Positions 25,695-37,135 of a DNA stretch of 51,140 nucleotides are shown here, piece after piece. How positions within the stretch are numbered: the stretch's first letter is position 1; every line of letters starts with the position of its first letter. A program made the translations under genes and the position numbers. A model generated the notes under the pieces. It had not been told where the DNA came from. It made no database searches and saw nothing but the letters and a program-made list of their open reading frames with translations. This stretch comes from Bacillota bacterium (GTDB taxonomy: Bacteria; Bacillota; Clostridia; Oscillospirales; CAG-272), in NCBI GenBank assembly GCA_029219205.1, contig JAQXSY010000078.1, positions 1-51,140 of the forward strand. The letters run 5' to 3'.

Positions 25695-28334
25695 TCAGGC
25701 TTTAAGCATGTTCTTAATAATATCCGGCAGAGAGCTCATCGCTTCTTCAAGCTTTGAAGCATCCTTTGCTCCCGCTGACGCGCTGTCAGGTCTGCCTCCG
25801 CCTCCGCCTCCGGTTATTGCGGCCGCCGCTTTAACGATATTTCCGGCGTGCGCTCCGGCTTTAACCGCATCCTTTCCGCACGAAGCGGTAAATGTCAGTT
25901 TGCCGCCGATATCGGCGCATATGACCGCGACGACGTCGGAATTTTCCGACTTGAATTTGTCGCAGACGGTACGGGGAAATTCCGGCGCACAATCTTTGAA
26001 CAGGCCTTTAACCAAACGTATCGAACCGATTTTCTCGGCGCCCGAAATCAGGCTTCCGGTCTGAGCGTCCGCAAGCTTTTCGCCGAGAACGTCAATTTCG
26101 TGCTTCATGTCCTTAATTTCGCCCATAACCTGAGCGGAACGGCGGGCAATGTCTGCGGAATTTGCCGCTTTAAGTTCATGAGCCGCGTCGGAAATGAGCC
26201 TATCGCGCTCCGTAAGCAGTTCAAGCACGCCGTATCCGGTTGTGCCTTCAATACGACGTACGCCCGCGGCAACGGAGGATTCGGAAATAATTCTGAACAG
26301 TCCCGCCTTCGCGGTGTTGTCAAGATGAGTTCCTCCGCAAAGCTCCGTTGAAAAATCACCCATCTTAACCATTCTTACAACCGCGCCGTACTTTTCTCCG
26401 AACAGCGCCATAGCGCCGCTCTTCCGCGCGGTTTCAATATCTGTTTCAACAGTAGTTACCGGTTCGCCGGCGAGAATGTTTTCGTTTACAAGCGCTTCAA
26501 CAGCATTTAGCTCTTCGGGCGTAAGCGCGGCAAAATGAGAAAAGTCAAAGCGAACGCGGGTATCGTCAACGTAAGAGCCGGCCTGCTCAACGTGCGAACC
26601 GAGAACCCTGCGCAGCGCCGCCTGAAGCAGATGTGCCGCCGAATGGTTTCGTCTGATCGCATTTCTGCGCAAAACGTCAATTTTCGCGCTGACCTTGTCG
26701 CCGACTTTTATAACTCCGTCGGTCATGCTGCAAAGATGTACGTAAACTCCTCCGGTTTTTTTCGTATCGGTTACATTTATTACAGTTTCACCGTCGTATA
26801 TCAGACCGGTATCGCCGACCTGACCTCCGCCTTCGCCGTAAAACGGAGTTTTATCAAGTATGAGAGAGAATTCGCCTTCCGTAACTTCGTCAACGGAATC
26901 GCTTCCGACGATAACGGCGATAACCGTTGCCTCAGAAGAATCGTTTTCGTAGCCGACAAACTCCGTATGAGGAAGAGAGCTTATAAACGACTTCTGTTCG
27001 TCGCTCCAGCCGCTTATATTCGCTCTTGCGGAACGCGCGCGTTCGCGCTGCTCGGCCATAAGCCTGCGGAAGCCCTCCTCGTCGATGCCGAGTTTTGCTT
27101 CCTCCGCAATCTCACGGGTGAGATCGATGGGAAATCCGAAGGTGTCGTAAAGTCTGAATATATCCTCGCCGGAAAGCACTGTGCCTCCTGCGGAGATGGT
27201 ATCGTTTATTATGCCGGAAAGAATCGAAAGACCGGAATCGATAGTTGCTGAGAAACGTTCCTCCTCGATGCGGATTATCTTCTTTATATATTCAAGCTTT
27301 TCCGTAAGCTCCGGATATTCGCTGAGATTTTCATGCGCAACAACATCGACAAGGTCGGCCAAGAACAAGTCGTTTATACCGAGAAGTCTGCCGTGGCGCG
27401 CCGCGCGTCTGAGCAGACGGCGGAGAACATATCCTCTGCCTTCGTTTGACGGAACAACGCCGTCGCATACCATAAACGCAGTCGAACGGATATGGTCGGT
27501 TATAACACGGAGCGAAATGTCGGTTTTCTTGTCGTCGCCGTAATTTACGCCGGCTTTTTTCGCAACTGCTTTCATAATATTCTGCACGGTATCGACTTCA
27601 AAAAGGTTGTCGACGCCCTGCATGAGGCAGGCGAGACGCTCAAGTCCCATTCCCGTGTCAATATTCGGCTTCGGCAGGCGTGTGTAATTGCCTTTTCCGT
27701 CGTTATCAAACTGAGTGAACACAAGATTCCAGAATTCCATGAAGCGGTCGCAGTCGCAGCCCGGCTTGCAGTCTGGACTGCCGCAGCCGTATTCCTCGCC
27801 GCGGTCAAAATGTATCTCCGAGCAAGGTCCGCAGGGTCCGGAGCCGTGTTCCCAGAAGTTGTCTTCCTTTCCGAGACGGACAATGCGATCGGACGAGACG
27901 CCTATTTTATTGTGCCATATGTCAAACGCTTCGTCGTCGTCCTGATATATCGTGACCCAAAGCCTGTCAACCGGCATTTCAAGAACATCGGTTATAAATT
28001 CCCATGCCCAGCTTATGGCTTCTTCTTTAAAATAGTCGCCGAAAGAGAAGTTTCCGAGCATTTCAAAGAAAGTACCGTGGCGCGCGGTTATTCCGACGCG
28101 CTCGATATCCGGCGTTCTTATGCATTTCTGACAAGTCGTCATACGGTGTCTCGGAGGCTCTATCTCGCCGGTGAAATACTTTTTAAGCGGAGTCATACCC
28201 GCATTTATAAGCAGAATGGATTTATCTCCCTGAGGAACAAGCGGAAAGCTTTTGTGCCGCAGATGTCCCTTCGATTCAAAAAATGAAAGATATTTTTCGC
28301 GAAGCTCGTTTAAGCCCATGTATTTCATTGTCAT
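25695..28334 (-). CDS. alaS: Alanyl-tRNA synthetase
   Basis: The product is 879 residues, the normal length. The class II catalytic core (GLNELREKYLSFFESKGH, then RHKSFPLVPQGD, and GMGLERLACLMQG), the editing domain with zinc ligands HSAAH and CGGTH, and a C-terminal region with a Gly-rich GGGGGGRPDSASAGA motif are all present. It charges tRNA-Ala and clears mischarged Ser and Gly. I use ATG 28334 because AAAGGA lies just upstream; the ATG at 28340 overlaps this site. A TTGACA-N17-TAGAAT promoter lies 36-64 bp upstream. I see no T-box in the short leader. Confidence 0.96.
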   Translation of the reverse strand: MTMKYMGLNELREKYLSFFESKGHLRHKSFPLVPQGDKSILLINAGMTPLKKYFTGEIEPPRHRMTTCQKCIRTPDIERVGITARHGTFFEMLGNFSFGDYFKEEAISWAWEFITDVLEMPVDRLWVTIYQDDDEAFDIWHNKIGVSSDRIVRLGKEDNFWEHGSGPCGPCSEIHFDRGEEYGCGSPDCKPGCDCDRFMEFWNLVFTQFDNDGKGNYTRLPKPNIDTGMGLERLACLMQGVDNLFEVDTVQNIMKAVAKKAGVNYGDDKKTDISLRVITDHIRSTAFMVCDGVVPSNEGRGYVLRRLLRRAARHGRLLGINDLFLADLVDVVAHENLSEYPELTEKLEYIKKIIRIEEERFSATIDSGLSILSGIINDTISAGGTVLSGEDIFRLYDTFGFPIDLTREIAEEAKLGIDEEGFRRLMAEQRERARSARANISGWSDEQKSFISSLPHTEFVGYENDSSEATVIAVIVGSDSVDEVTEGEFSLILDKTPFYGEGGGQVGDTGLIYDGETVINVTDTKKTGGVYVHLCSMTDGVIKVGDKVSAKIDVLRRNAIRRNHSAAHLLQAALRRVLGSHVEQAGSYVDDTRVRFDFSHFAALTPEELNAVEALVNENILAGEPVTTVETDIETARKSGAMALFGEKYGAVVRMVKMGDFSTELCGGTHLDNTAKAGLFRIISESSVAAGVRRIEGTTGYGVLELLTERDRLISDAAHELKAANSADIARRSAQVMGEIKDMKHEIDVLGEKLADAQTGSLISGAEKIGSIRLVKGLFKDCAPEFPRTVCDKFKSENSDVVAVICADIGGKLTFTASCGKDAVKAGAHAGNIVKAAAAITGGGGGGRPDSASAGAKDASKLEEAMSSLPDIIKNMLKA

Positions 28335-28369
28335 GAACATCCTTTTTCTAAATTATAATTTAATAATAT

Positions 28370-28398
28370 ATTCTATCAAAAATAAAAGGTTTTGTCAA
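28370..28398 (-). promoter_or_regulatory. Promoter of alaS
   Basis: On the minus strand TTGACA (28398-28393), 17-nt spacer, TAGAAT (28375-28370). The leader is about 30 nt, too short for a T-box. Confidence 0.8.
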
Positions 28399-28471
28399 CT
28401 TTATTATTAAAAATTACTTAAAATAGTTACAAATATAGAAAATTTATTTATATATTTTTGTTTTTTTGCAC

Positions 28472-28500
28472 TTGCATAAAAAACTTTTTCATGCTATAAT
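28472..28500 (+). promoter_or_regulatory. Promoter of the solute-binding lipoprotein gene
   Basis: TTGCAT (28472-28477), 17-nt spacer, TATAAT (28495-28500), 82 bp before the ATG at 28582. Confidence 0.8.
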
Positions 28501-28581
28501 GCTAGTTACATGAATTATACGAAAATGTATAAAAATTAATCAGGCATGTTTAAAAACGGCAAGAAAGGATTAAAACCGAAA

Positions 28582-30051
28582 ATGAAAACCGCAGTAAAGA
28601 TTTTTTCTGTGCTTCTCGCGCTGATAATGGCTTTTTCGGCCGTGGCATGCGCCGGAACACAAAAGAACAATGAAAAGACCGATGAACCGGTGACTACAAA
28701 TGCTCCGGACACCGAACCCGATGAAGTTCAGTTTGAAAAAGACAATCTTCCAAGCGACATAAAAAGCCTTTATGACGGTAAAACCGTAACGGGACTTGTT
28801 TGGGAGGACGTTTATTTTCCGGAATTTTATATAGAAGAGCCTTCCGGAGATATCGTTTCAAACTCGATCTACAAGAGAAACCTGAATGTCAGCGAACGTC
28901 TTGGAATCAAACTTAATTTCGTTGAACAAAAGGGCAGCTACAATTACCAGGGCGACTTTGTCAACTATGCTTACAAATCAATATCGGGAAGCGAGCAGGC
29001 GTTCGACTATATAGGCGGATACAGCAGCGCAACGGCGGCTCTCATTCTCAAAAACGTTCTGACAGACCTGGCAAACGAGGAATATGCCCCGTATCTGGAT
29101 TACGATAAGCCGTGGTGGCCTAAGTTCCTTATTGAAGAAGCGTCGGTTCGCGGTCAGGTGCGCGCAATTTCCGGAGATATTTCAACGAACCTTATATATA
29201 TGATGTTCGGAATATATTTCAACAAAGAACTGCTTGACACATTCAATGTTGAAGATCCGTATCCGATTGCGGAAGCAGGAAACTGGACTATTGACCAGCT
29301 TATAGAAATGGCAAAAGTCTGCTACACAAATGAAGACGACGAATCCAGAAGATATTACGGATTCTATTCGACGCACAACTACCCGTGGTATCATACGTGC
29401 GGTTTCAAATATGTCGAGCATGACTCCGACGGCGATATATACGCTTCCGACGATATAGAAGACGAGCGCGTACATTCACTTATTGTAAAGCTTTGCGATT
29501 TTCTTTACACGGGTGAAAGAGAAGAACCTACCAATACAACTTTTAAAGACGGAAAAATCGCATTCACTTTATGTGAAATGTACTATGCCGCAAGCGATCT
29601 TAGAAGCGTCGAATTCTCCTTCGGATTCCTTCCTCCTCCGAAATATGATGAAAACCAGGAAAGCTATATAACCTGTCTCTCGTTCCCGCACACGCTTTAT
29701 GCGATACCCAAAGACGTAAAAGACTCGGTAATGTCGAGCGCAGTACTTGAAGCGCTTGCTTCCGAATCCTACAGAACGGTTTCTCCCGTACTGTTTGAGG
29801 ACGCTCTTAAAGTTAAGTATTCCGACATCGGAGACGCTTATTCATCAAGAATGTATGACTATACAAGAGCCGGAGTAACCTTCGATATGGGAAGAATGTT
29901 CGGAATGTGCCTCTTCGACGACCAGACCTGGGCGGCTTTCTCATCATGTATATCCGATAACAACCCCAACTGGGCGTCTAAAGCAAAGGGAATATACACT
30001 TTGGTAAAGAACCGTTTGAAGAAGCTGACAAAGGCAATGACCGCCGATTAA
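28582..30051 (+). CDS. Extracellular solute-binding lipoprotein (carbohydrate type)
   Basis: The product is 489 residues. The signal peptide ends in the lipobox AVAC (Cys23), then a Thr/Asp/Glu-rich linker and a two-lobed binding domain. Aromatic and acidic segments (LDYDKPWWPKFL, GIYFNKELLDTF, GNWTIDQLIEMAK) match the extracellular solute-binding family of sugar ABC importers. The frame extends to 28546, but ATG 28582 gives a proper signal peptide and has AAAGGA upstream (12 nt). No permease or ATPase gene is adjacent, so it must work with subunits encoded elsewhere, or act as a sensor. It ends at a bidirectional terminator. Confidence 0.85.
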   Translation: MKTAVKIFSVLLALIMAFSAVACAGTQKNNEKTDEPVTTNAPDTEPDEVQFEKDNLPSDIKSLYDGKTVTGLVWEDVYFPEFYIEEPSGDIVSNSIYKRNLNVSERLGIKLNFVEQKGSYNYQGDFVNYAYKSISGSEQAFDYIGGYSSATAALILKNVLTDLANEEYAPYLDYDKPWWPKFLIEEASVRGQVRAISGDISTNLIYMMFGIYFNKELLDTFNVEDPYPIAEAGNWTIDQLIEMAKVCYTNEDDESRRYYGFYSTHNYPWYHTCGFKYVEHDSDGDIYASDDIEDERVHSLIVKLCDFLYTGEREEPTNTTFKDGKIAFTLCEMYYAASDLRSVEFSFGFLPPPKYDENQESYITCLSFPHTLYAIPKDVKDSVMSSAVLEALASESYRTVSPVLFEDALKVKYSDIGDAYSSRMYDYTRAGVTFDMGRMFGMCLFDDQTWAAFSSCISDNNPNWASKAKGIYTLVKNRLKKLTKAMTAD

Positions 30052-30065
30052 TTAAACGGTAAATT

Positions 30066-30097
30066 AAAGGACCTGCAAAATTACGCAGGTCCTTTTT
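30066..30097. terminator. Bidirectional terminator between binding protein and gyrA
   Basis: AAAGGACCTGC (30066-30076) pairs with GCAGGTCCTTT (30085-30095), followed by further T residues. Confidence 0.88.
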
Positions 30098-30121
30098 AAA
30101 TTTTACTGTAAAGACGTTCGG

Positions 30122-32608
30122 TTATTCTTCGAATTCTTCATCCGTCTCTTCTTCCGTTTTGCCGTCGGACTTAACAACCGTCATATTAACGAGCTTTGCT
30201 CCGTCGGAAAGACGCATAAGTATAACTCCCTGGGAAACTCTTCCAACAGAGGATATGCCGTTTACGTGGGTTCTGATAACCGTTCCGGCGTCGGTAATAA
30301 AGAGAACGTCGTCGTCTTCGGAGACCGCGGAAACAGCGCTGAGCTTACCGGTTTTTTCGGTTATGTTATGACACTTCATTCCCTTTCCGCCGCGGTTGTG
30401 TCCCGCAAATTCATCAAACGAGGTCTGTTTGCCGTATCCGTTTTCTGTTACGGTAAGCAGCTTTTTATTTTCGTCAACAATAGAAACGCCGACGACTCTG
30501 TCTCCCTCTTCAAGACGGATACCGATAACTCCGGACGCGGTTCTTCCCATAGGACGAACCTGACTTACCGGGAATCTGACGGCAAGTCCATTCTTCGAAG
30601 CAATGATTATTTCTTCTTCCGGAGCCGTACTCAGAACAAATCCAAGTTCGTCGCCTTCATCAAGTGAAATTGCGATCTTACCGTTGCGGTTAATGCGTTC
30701 AAATTCGGAAAGAGATGTGCGTTTGATCGTACCGCCGCGCGTAATCATTGTAAGATAATCGGCTTCATCAAACATTTCGGCGGATATCAGAGCCGTAACC
30801 TCTTCGTCGGGCTGTATATCGATAATATTAATTATGTTTGAACCCTTTGCCGTGCGCGACGATTCCGGAATCTGATAAGCCTTTATTGAATAAACCTTTC
30901 CCTTATCGGTAAACATAAGCAGAGTCGAATGAGAATTGACCGCAGCTACCTTTTCAACCGAGTCCTCTTCCTTCGTTGTCATTCCTATGATCCCTTTTCC
31001 GCCGCGCTTTTGCGCCTGATAAACATCGGAGGGAAGACGCTTGACATAGCCGTCTCCGGTCAGCGTAATAACGCAGGTGTGACGCTCGATTATATCTTCG
31101 AGCATAATTTCATTTTCAACTTCAACGATTTCGGTCCGGCGTTCGTCGTTGTAGCGGTTTTTAATGTCCGTAAGATCATTTTTAATTATTTCTTTGAGCT
31201 TAATTTCATCGTCAAGCACCGCTCTGTATTCGGCAATAAGCGAGCGAAGCTCTTCAAGACGCGCCTCAACCTTTTCACGTTCCATTCCCGAAAGCTTACC
31301 GAGCGTCATATCGACGATTGCCTGAGCCTGAGCGTCGGTCAGTCCGAATGATTCGCAGAGTTTTGCCTTTGCGTCCGGAATCGATTCGCTTGAGCGAATT
31401 ATCTTTATGACCGCTTCGATATTGTCTATCGCAATTTTATATCCCTCAAAAATATGTTCGTCGCGCAGAGCTTTGTCAAGATCAAAACGAACGCGCCTTG
31501 TTACAACATCCTTCTGATGCGCAATGTAGTATTCAAGAATCTGCTTCAGATTAAGCACCCGTGGCTCGTTGTTTACAAGCGCAAGCATATTCACCGCACA
31601 CGTATCCTCAAGCTGAGTATATTTATACAACTGATTGAGAATAAGCTGTCCGTTTGCGTCGTGACGGTATTCTATAACGATACGCATACCGGCCCTGCCC
31701 GTTTCGTCACGAAGCGCGGTTATGCCTTCAATACGCTTTTCCTTTACGCAGTCGGCGATGCTGATTACAAGATTCGCCTTATTTACCATGTAAGGAATTT
31801 CCGTAACAATAATCCTGTGCTTGTCTTCCTCAATTTCCGCTTTTGCACGTACCATTATACGTCCTTTTCCGGTCATGTAGGACTCTTTTATACCGTTGTA
31901 GCCGTATATTGTGGCGCGAGTCGGAAAATCGGGACCTTTTATAAACTGCATAAGCTCCGGAATCGTCGCTTCGGGATGCTCCATAAGATAAATTGTACCG
32001 TCGATGACTTCGCCCATATTGTGAGGCGGAATATTTGTCGCCATACCGACCGCTATACCGACCGAGCCGTTTACAAGAATATTCGGAAAACGGGACGGAA
32101 GAACCGTCGGCTCCAAAAGCTTGTTATCGAAGTTCGGAGCCATATCGACGACGTTTTTATTTATATCCGAAAGCATTTCGCCCGCAAGCTTGGACAGTCT
32201 CGCCTCGGTATAACGGTAAGCAGCGGCTCCGTCTCCGTCGACGTTGCCGAAGTTTCCCTGTCCGTCAATTAAAAGATATCTGAGCGAGAACGGCTGAGCC
32301 AGTCTTACCATTGCGTCGTAAACCGAAGAGTCGCCGTGCGGATGATACCGTCCGAGTACGTTACCGACCGTTGCAGCCGATTTATGATACGGCTTATCAT
32401 ATGTCAGCTTATCCTCGTTCATTGCGTAAAGAATTCGTCTGTGCACCGGCTTCAGACCGTCGCGCACATCCGGAAGGGCTCTTGACTTTATAACCGACAT
32501 TGCATACTGTATAAAGGAAGCTTTAACTTCCTTTTCCATGCCCACGTCAATTATTTTTTGATTTTCAAATTCAAAATTTTCATCCTCGTGTTGATTTTTC
32601 TTAGCCAC
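30122..32608 (-). CDS. gyrA: DNA gyrase subunit A
   Basis: The product is 828 residues. The N-terminal breakage-reunion domain has [19 protein letters not shown] (42-60) and catalytic Tyr133 in AYRYTEARL. The quinolone region reads [10 protein letters not shown], with Ser94 and Asp98 at the E. coli 83 and 87 positions, the sensitive form. The C-terminal beta-pinwheel carries the GyrA box QKRGGKG, needed for negative supercoiling, so this is gyrase and not topoisomerase IV. The start is GTG at 32608 with AAAGGA 8-9 nt upstream. gyrB lies upstream, separated by 325 bp with DnaA-box-like repeats. Confidence 0.97.
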   Translation of the reverse strand: MAKKNQHEDENFEFENQKIIDVGMEKEVKASFIQYAMSVIKSRALPDVRDGLKPVHRRILYAMNEDKLTYDKPYHKSAATVGNVLGRYHPHGDSSVYDAMVRLAQPFSLRYLLIDGQGNFGNVDGDGAAAYRYTEARLSKLAGEMLSDINKNVVDMAPNFDNKLLEPTVLPSRFPNILVNGSVGIAVGMATNIPPHNMGEVIDGTIYLMEHPEATIPELMQFIKGPDFPTRATIYGYNGIKESYMTGKGRIMVRAKAEIEEDKHRIIVTEIPYMVNKANLVISIADCVKEKRIEGITALRDETGRAGMRIVIEYRHDANGQLILNQLYKYTQLEDTCAVNMLALVNNEPRVLNLKQILEYYIAHQKDVVTRRVRFDLDKALRDEHIFEGYKIAIDNIEAVIKIIRSSESIPDAKAKLCESFGLTDAQAQAIVDMTLGKLSGMEREKVEARLEELRSLIAEYRAVLDDEIKLKEIIKNDLTDIKNRYNDERRTEIVEVENEIMLEDIIERHTCVITLTGDGYVKRLPSDVYQAQKRGGKGIIGMTTKEEDSVEKVAAVNSHSTLLMFTDKGKVYSIKAYQIPESSRTAKGSNIINIIDIQPDEEVTALISAEMFDEADYLTMITRGGTIKRTSLSEFERINRNGKIAISLDEGDELGFVLSTAPEEEIIIASKNGLAVRFPVSQVRPMGRTASGVIGIRLEEGDRVVGVSIVDENKKLLTVTENGYGKQTSFDEFAGHNRGGKGMKCHNITEKTGKLSAVSAVSEDDDVLFITDAGTVIRTHVNGISSVGRVSQGVILMRLSDGAKLVNMTVVKSDGKTEEETDEEFEE

Positions 32609-32933
32609 TTTAAAATTCCTTTCTTCTGCCGAAACGGAGTTATCAACAAGTTTTCAACAGCTTTTCTCATATTTTTCATCATATTATTTTTTTGAAAATC
32701 TGCTTTTTAAAACTCAAATAAACCATCCGTCACGGCATCTGTCCACCGATATCCTACAAGTTTTCCACATTTGATCAACAACCTGTGGAAAACAGAACTG
32801 TTCTTATTTTTGATAATATTATTCAAGAAAAAACTTTGCATTTATTACTGTCATGCCGATTTTTTACTCAAACAAACAACCAGTTTTCAACAAGTTTTTC
32901 ACATGCTGTTGAAAACAGTTATTCACATTTTTT
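32609..32933. promoter_or_regulatory. DnaA-box-like cluster between gyrB and gyrA
   Basis: AT-rich, 325 bp. Near-consensus boxes (one mismatch to TTATCCACA): TTATCAACA (32640), TTTTCCACA (32761), its complement TGTGGAAAA (32784) and TTATTCACA (32919). Weaker ones: TTTTCAACA (32651, 32884), TTTTTCACA (32895), TGTTGAAAA (32907). Four lie within 44 bp next to the gyrB end. It must also hold the gyrA promoter if gyrA is not only read through from gyrB. Confidence 0.65.
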
Positions 32934-34895
<1,962 letters not shown>

Positions 34896-35201
34896 TTAAG
34901 TGGTCCTTTCTGTGGAAATGATCCGTATTTAAAACCCGGCTGTGGAAAATATTATTTTTTCCTTTGGCGCGGGGAGAATAAAAACATAGATAAGATAAGA
35001 ATATGTATAAACAAAAGTAATCGAAGTAAGGATTGTGGAAAATGTGGAAAACCGCTTGAAACAAGCCTGTCATGCAGTTTTGCCGGACAATAAAAACTAA
35101 AAATTAGCTGTGGAAAACGCAGTAAAAGCTGTTGCCGGAATCTGAAATCATAAATATGACATCCTGTGACAAGCCTGTGGAAAACTTGTGAGAAACCTGC
35201 G
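34896..35201. promoter_or_regulatory. DnaA-box cluster between dnaA and gyrB, candidate oriC
   Basis: Five exact TGTGGAAAA 9-mers (34941, 35034, 35043, 35109, 35176) and one TGTGGAAAT (34911), all in the same orientation; the copies at 35034 and 35043 are directly adjacent. The complement TTTTCCACA is a one-mismatch DnaA box. An AT-rich stretch (about 34975-35025) could be the unwinding element. No open frame is present. This is the best origin candidate in the window. Confidence 0.7.
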
Positions 35202-36695
35202 TCAGCGATTTTTCAGTTCCGATATCAGTCCTTTTACCTCGGCCTCATACTGAGGATTTGTCTTAATTTTATTTTCTACCGTTTCAAGAGAGTTTATTAT
35301 TGTTGAATGGTCTCGGTTGAAAACTTTTCCTATTGCCGGAAGCGACATATCGGTCATTGTGCGGATTATATATATTGCAATATGACGCGGTGCCGTAAGC
35401 TCCGATGAGCGTCCTTTGCCTTTCAGCGCTTCAACCGTAACGCCGTACTTTTTTGTTACAAGATTCAGAATTTTGTCAACGGTGACGCTTACCGGTTCCG
35501 AGCCTGTAAGCATATCGGAAATCGAACGTATAGCAAGATCAATCGTAATCGGAGCGCCGCTGAGAAAGCTCTTTGCCGCGATCTTTCTGACCGCTCCTTC
35601 AAGCTGTCGTACATTTGAGTGAAGATTCTCGGCTATGTACGCCATGACGTCAGTCGGCATCTGAATGCCGACGGCTTCCGTTTTGGCTTTTAAAATAGCC
35701 ATTCTCAGCTCCATGTCCGGAGGCTGTATATCTGCGCCGAGTGCGCTTTCAAAACGTGTTCTCAGACGTTCCTCAAGCGTTTTCATTTCGCGAGGAGGAC
35801 GGTCTGAGGTCATTATGATCTGCTTGTTGTTTTCGTAAAGCGCATTGAAAGTATGGAAAAATTCTTCCTGCGTCGATACTTTTCCTGCGATGAACTGTAT
35901 ATCGTCGATCAGCAATACGTCGGTCTGTCGGTACTTTTCACGGAACTGCTTTGTGATATTACGGCTTATAGAGTCTATAAGCTGATTTGTAAAATCTTCT
36001 CCTTTGACGTAAACAACCTTTTTGTCCGGCAGAGTTTTCTGAACGCGGTCGATAACTGCGTAGAGCAGGTGTGTTTTGCCGAGACCGCTCGGACCGTATA
36101 TAAGCAGGGGATTTGTGTTTCCTCCCGGATCCGCCGCCGCCGCTATACACGCCGAATGAGCAAACCGGTTTGAGCTTCCGACAACAAAGGTCTCAAAGGT
36201 ATATTCAAATTTATTAAATTTGTAAACGTCTGCGTAGTTAATGATTTTTGAATCGCCGACCGAAGTGAATATTTCCGGATTTGCAGGTTTTTCGTCGGTT
36301 TTTTGAACGTCCGTACTATCCGGCGGAAGAATGCATCCGATTTTATTTTCGGTTTTTTTCGAATTTTTATTATCTTCAAACGAAGTGTCTTCTTTTTGAA
36401 GCCGTATTTCCGAAAGCACCTTGCTCTGCGCTTGGTCCGAACGGATGTCAACGCTGACTTTGTATCCTAAAAGCTCCGCCAGCGCCTTTTCTATCTCCGT
36501 ACGGTATTTGTCGCCTCGTACAATGTCTCGTTTAAAATCGCTCTTTGCGACAAGTACAACGCTTGTATCGGTTATCATAACGATTTTAAGCTCTTTGAAC
36601 CAGAGATTCATCGTTGTTTCCGTATATTGAGTATTTCTTTCAATAACCTTGAGCGCGGCTTCCCAGACCTCGCTGTATTCAACATTTTCTGACAT
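35202..36695 (-). CDS. dnaA: Chromosomal replication initiator DnaA
   Basis: The product is 497 residues. Domain I (about 1-85) contains TMNLWFKELKI, a variable linker spans about 86-155, the AAA+ domain has Walker A GPSGLGKTHL (201-210) and Walker B LLIDDIQFI (about 261-269), and the C-terminal DNA-binding domain carries LTAPRHIAIYIIR and FNRDHST (about 458-465). The protein binds DnaA boxes and opens oriC. The position is odd: the usual order is dnaA-dnaN-recF-remB-gyrB-gyrA, but here dnaA lies after dnaN, recF and remB. AAAGGAG gives a strong start. A relic of a second dnaA 5' end lies 110-160 bp upstream. Confidence 0.97.
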   Translation of the reverse strand: MSENVEYSEVWEAALKVIERNTQYTETTMNLWFKELKIVMITDTSVVLVAKSDFKRDIVRGDKYRTEIEKALAELLGYKVSVDIRSDQAQSKVLSEIRLQKEDTSFEDNKNSKKTENKIGCILPPDSTDVQKTDEKPANPEIFTSVGDSKIINYADVYKFNKFEYTFETFVVGSSNRFAHSACIAAAADPGGNTNPLLIYGPSGLGKTHLLYAVIDRVQKTLPDKKVVYVKGEDFTNQLIDSISRNITKQFREKYRQTDVLLIDDIQFIAGKVSTQEEFFHTFNALYENNKQIIMTSDRPPREMKTLEERLRTRFESALGADIQPPDMELRMAILKAKTEAVGIQMPTDVMAYIAENLHSNVRQLEGAVRKIAAKSFLSGAPITIDLAIRSISDMLTGSEPVSVTVDKILNLVTKKYGVTVEALKGKGRSSELTAPRHIAIYIIRTMTDMSLPAIGKVFNRDHSTIINSLETVENKIKTNPQYEAEVKGLISELKNR

Positions 36696-36766
36696 GGCAG
36701 CTCCTTTGTAGGTTTATATGCGTCATTTTGGGGATTTATCGGTTTTATGTGCTTTGTGTCCCGGAA

Positions 36767-36800
36767 TTAACGGAGTTAATTTCTTAACGGAGTTAATTTC
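36767..36800. promoter_or_regulatory. Tandem 17-bp repeat with palindromic cores upstream of dnaA
   Basis: Two exact adjacent copies of TTAACGGAGTTAATTTC (36767-36783 and 36784-36800). Each holds the palindrome TTAAC-GGA-GTTAA. They lie 72-105 bp before the dnaA ATG, a place where a repressor or activator could act. No known consensus fits. Confidence 0.5.
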
Positions 36801-36808
36801 TTGCCGAT

Positions 36809-36855
36809 ACGATTTTAAGCTCCTTAAACCGAAGATTTATCGTTTTTTTTGTATA
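36809..36855 (-). pseudogene. Relic of a second dnaA 5' coding region
   Basis: This 47-bp stretch aligns without gaps to positions 36580-36626 inside dnaA with 8 mismatches (39/47). Read in the dnaA frame it gives YTKKTINLRFKELKIV against YTETTMNLWFKELKIV (12 of 16 identical). A stop codon just upstream in that frame shows it is not functional. It begins 9 bp after the tandem repeat at 36767-36800. Confidence 0.7.
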
Positions 36856-36884
36856 CTATTTCCGTCAGCCATTTTGAAAAATTG

Positions 36885-37121
36885 TCAGATTTCTCTGTTC
36901 TGTAAGGTCGAGGTTGAAATCTGCGACAGTATAACCTTGTTATCGTCTGTTAGAATAAAGGATTTCGGCAGCTCTTCCGCCGCCGTATCTGTGGCGCCGT
37001 TTTTCTCATGCGTTTTAAGAAAATCGCGGGTGTCGGCGGATACGGTCGCCGTATCAAGATCAAAAATTCCGATTATTTTCGAACATAAAATATTTTTACT
37101 GTTTCCGATGTGAAGAAACAT
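36885..37121 (-). CDS. remB: RemB-like regulatory protein (DUF370)
   Basis: The product is 78 residues. It matches the YaaB/RemB family found between recF and gyrB in Firmicutes: the start MFLHIGNSKNILCSKIIGIF and a middle segment FDLDTATVSADTRDFLK are typical. In Bacillus the related RemA is a DNA-binding activator of matrix genes; RemB function is less clear. ATG 37121 has GGAGG upstream and begins 15 nt after the recF stop. The alternative start at 37136 overlaps recF and lacks a ribosome binding site. Confidence 0.85.
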   Translation of the reverse strand: MFLHIGNSKNILCSKIIGIFDLDTATVSADTRDFLKTHEKNGATDTAAEELPKSFILTDDNKVILSQISTSTLQNREI

Positions 37122-37135
37122 AACTATCCTCCGCA

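Noticed and set aside
28335..28471. T-box riboswitch upstream of alaS
   Set aside because: The leader from the promoter is only about 30 nt, and no T-box consensus or terminator/antiterminator pair is present.
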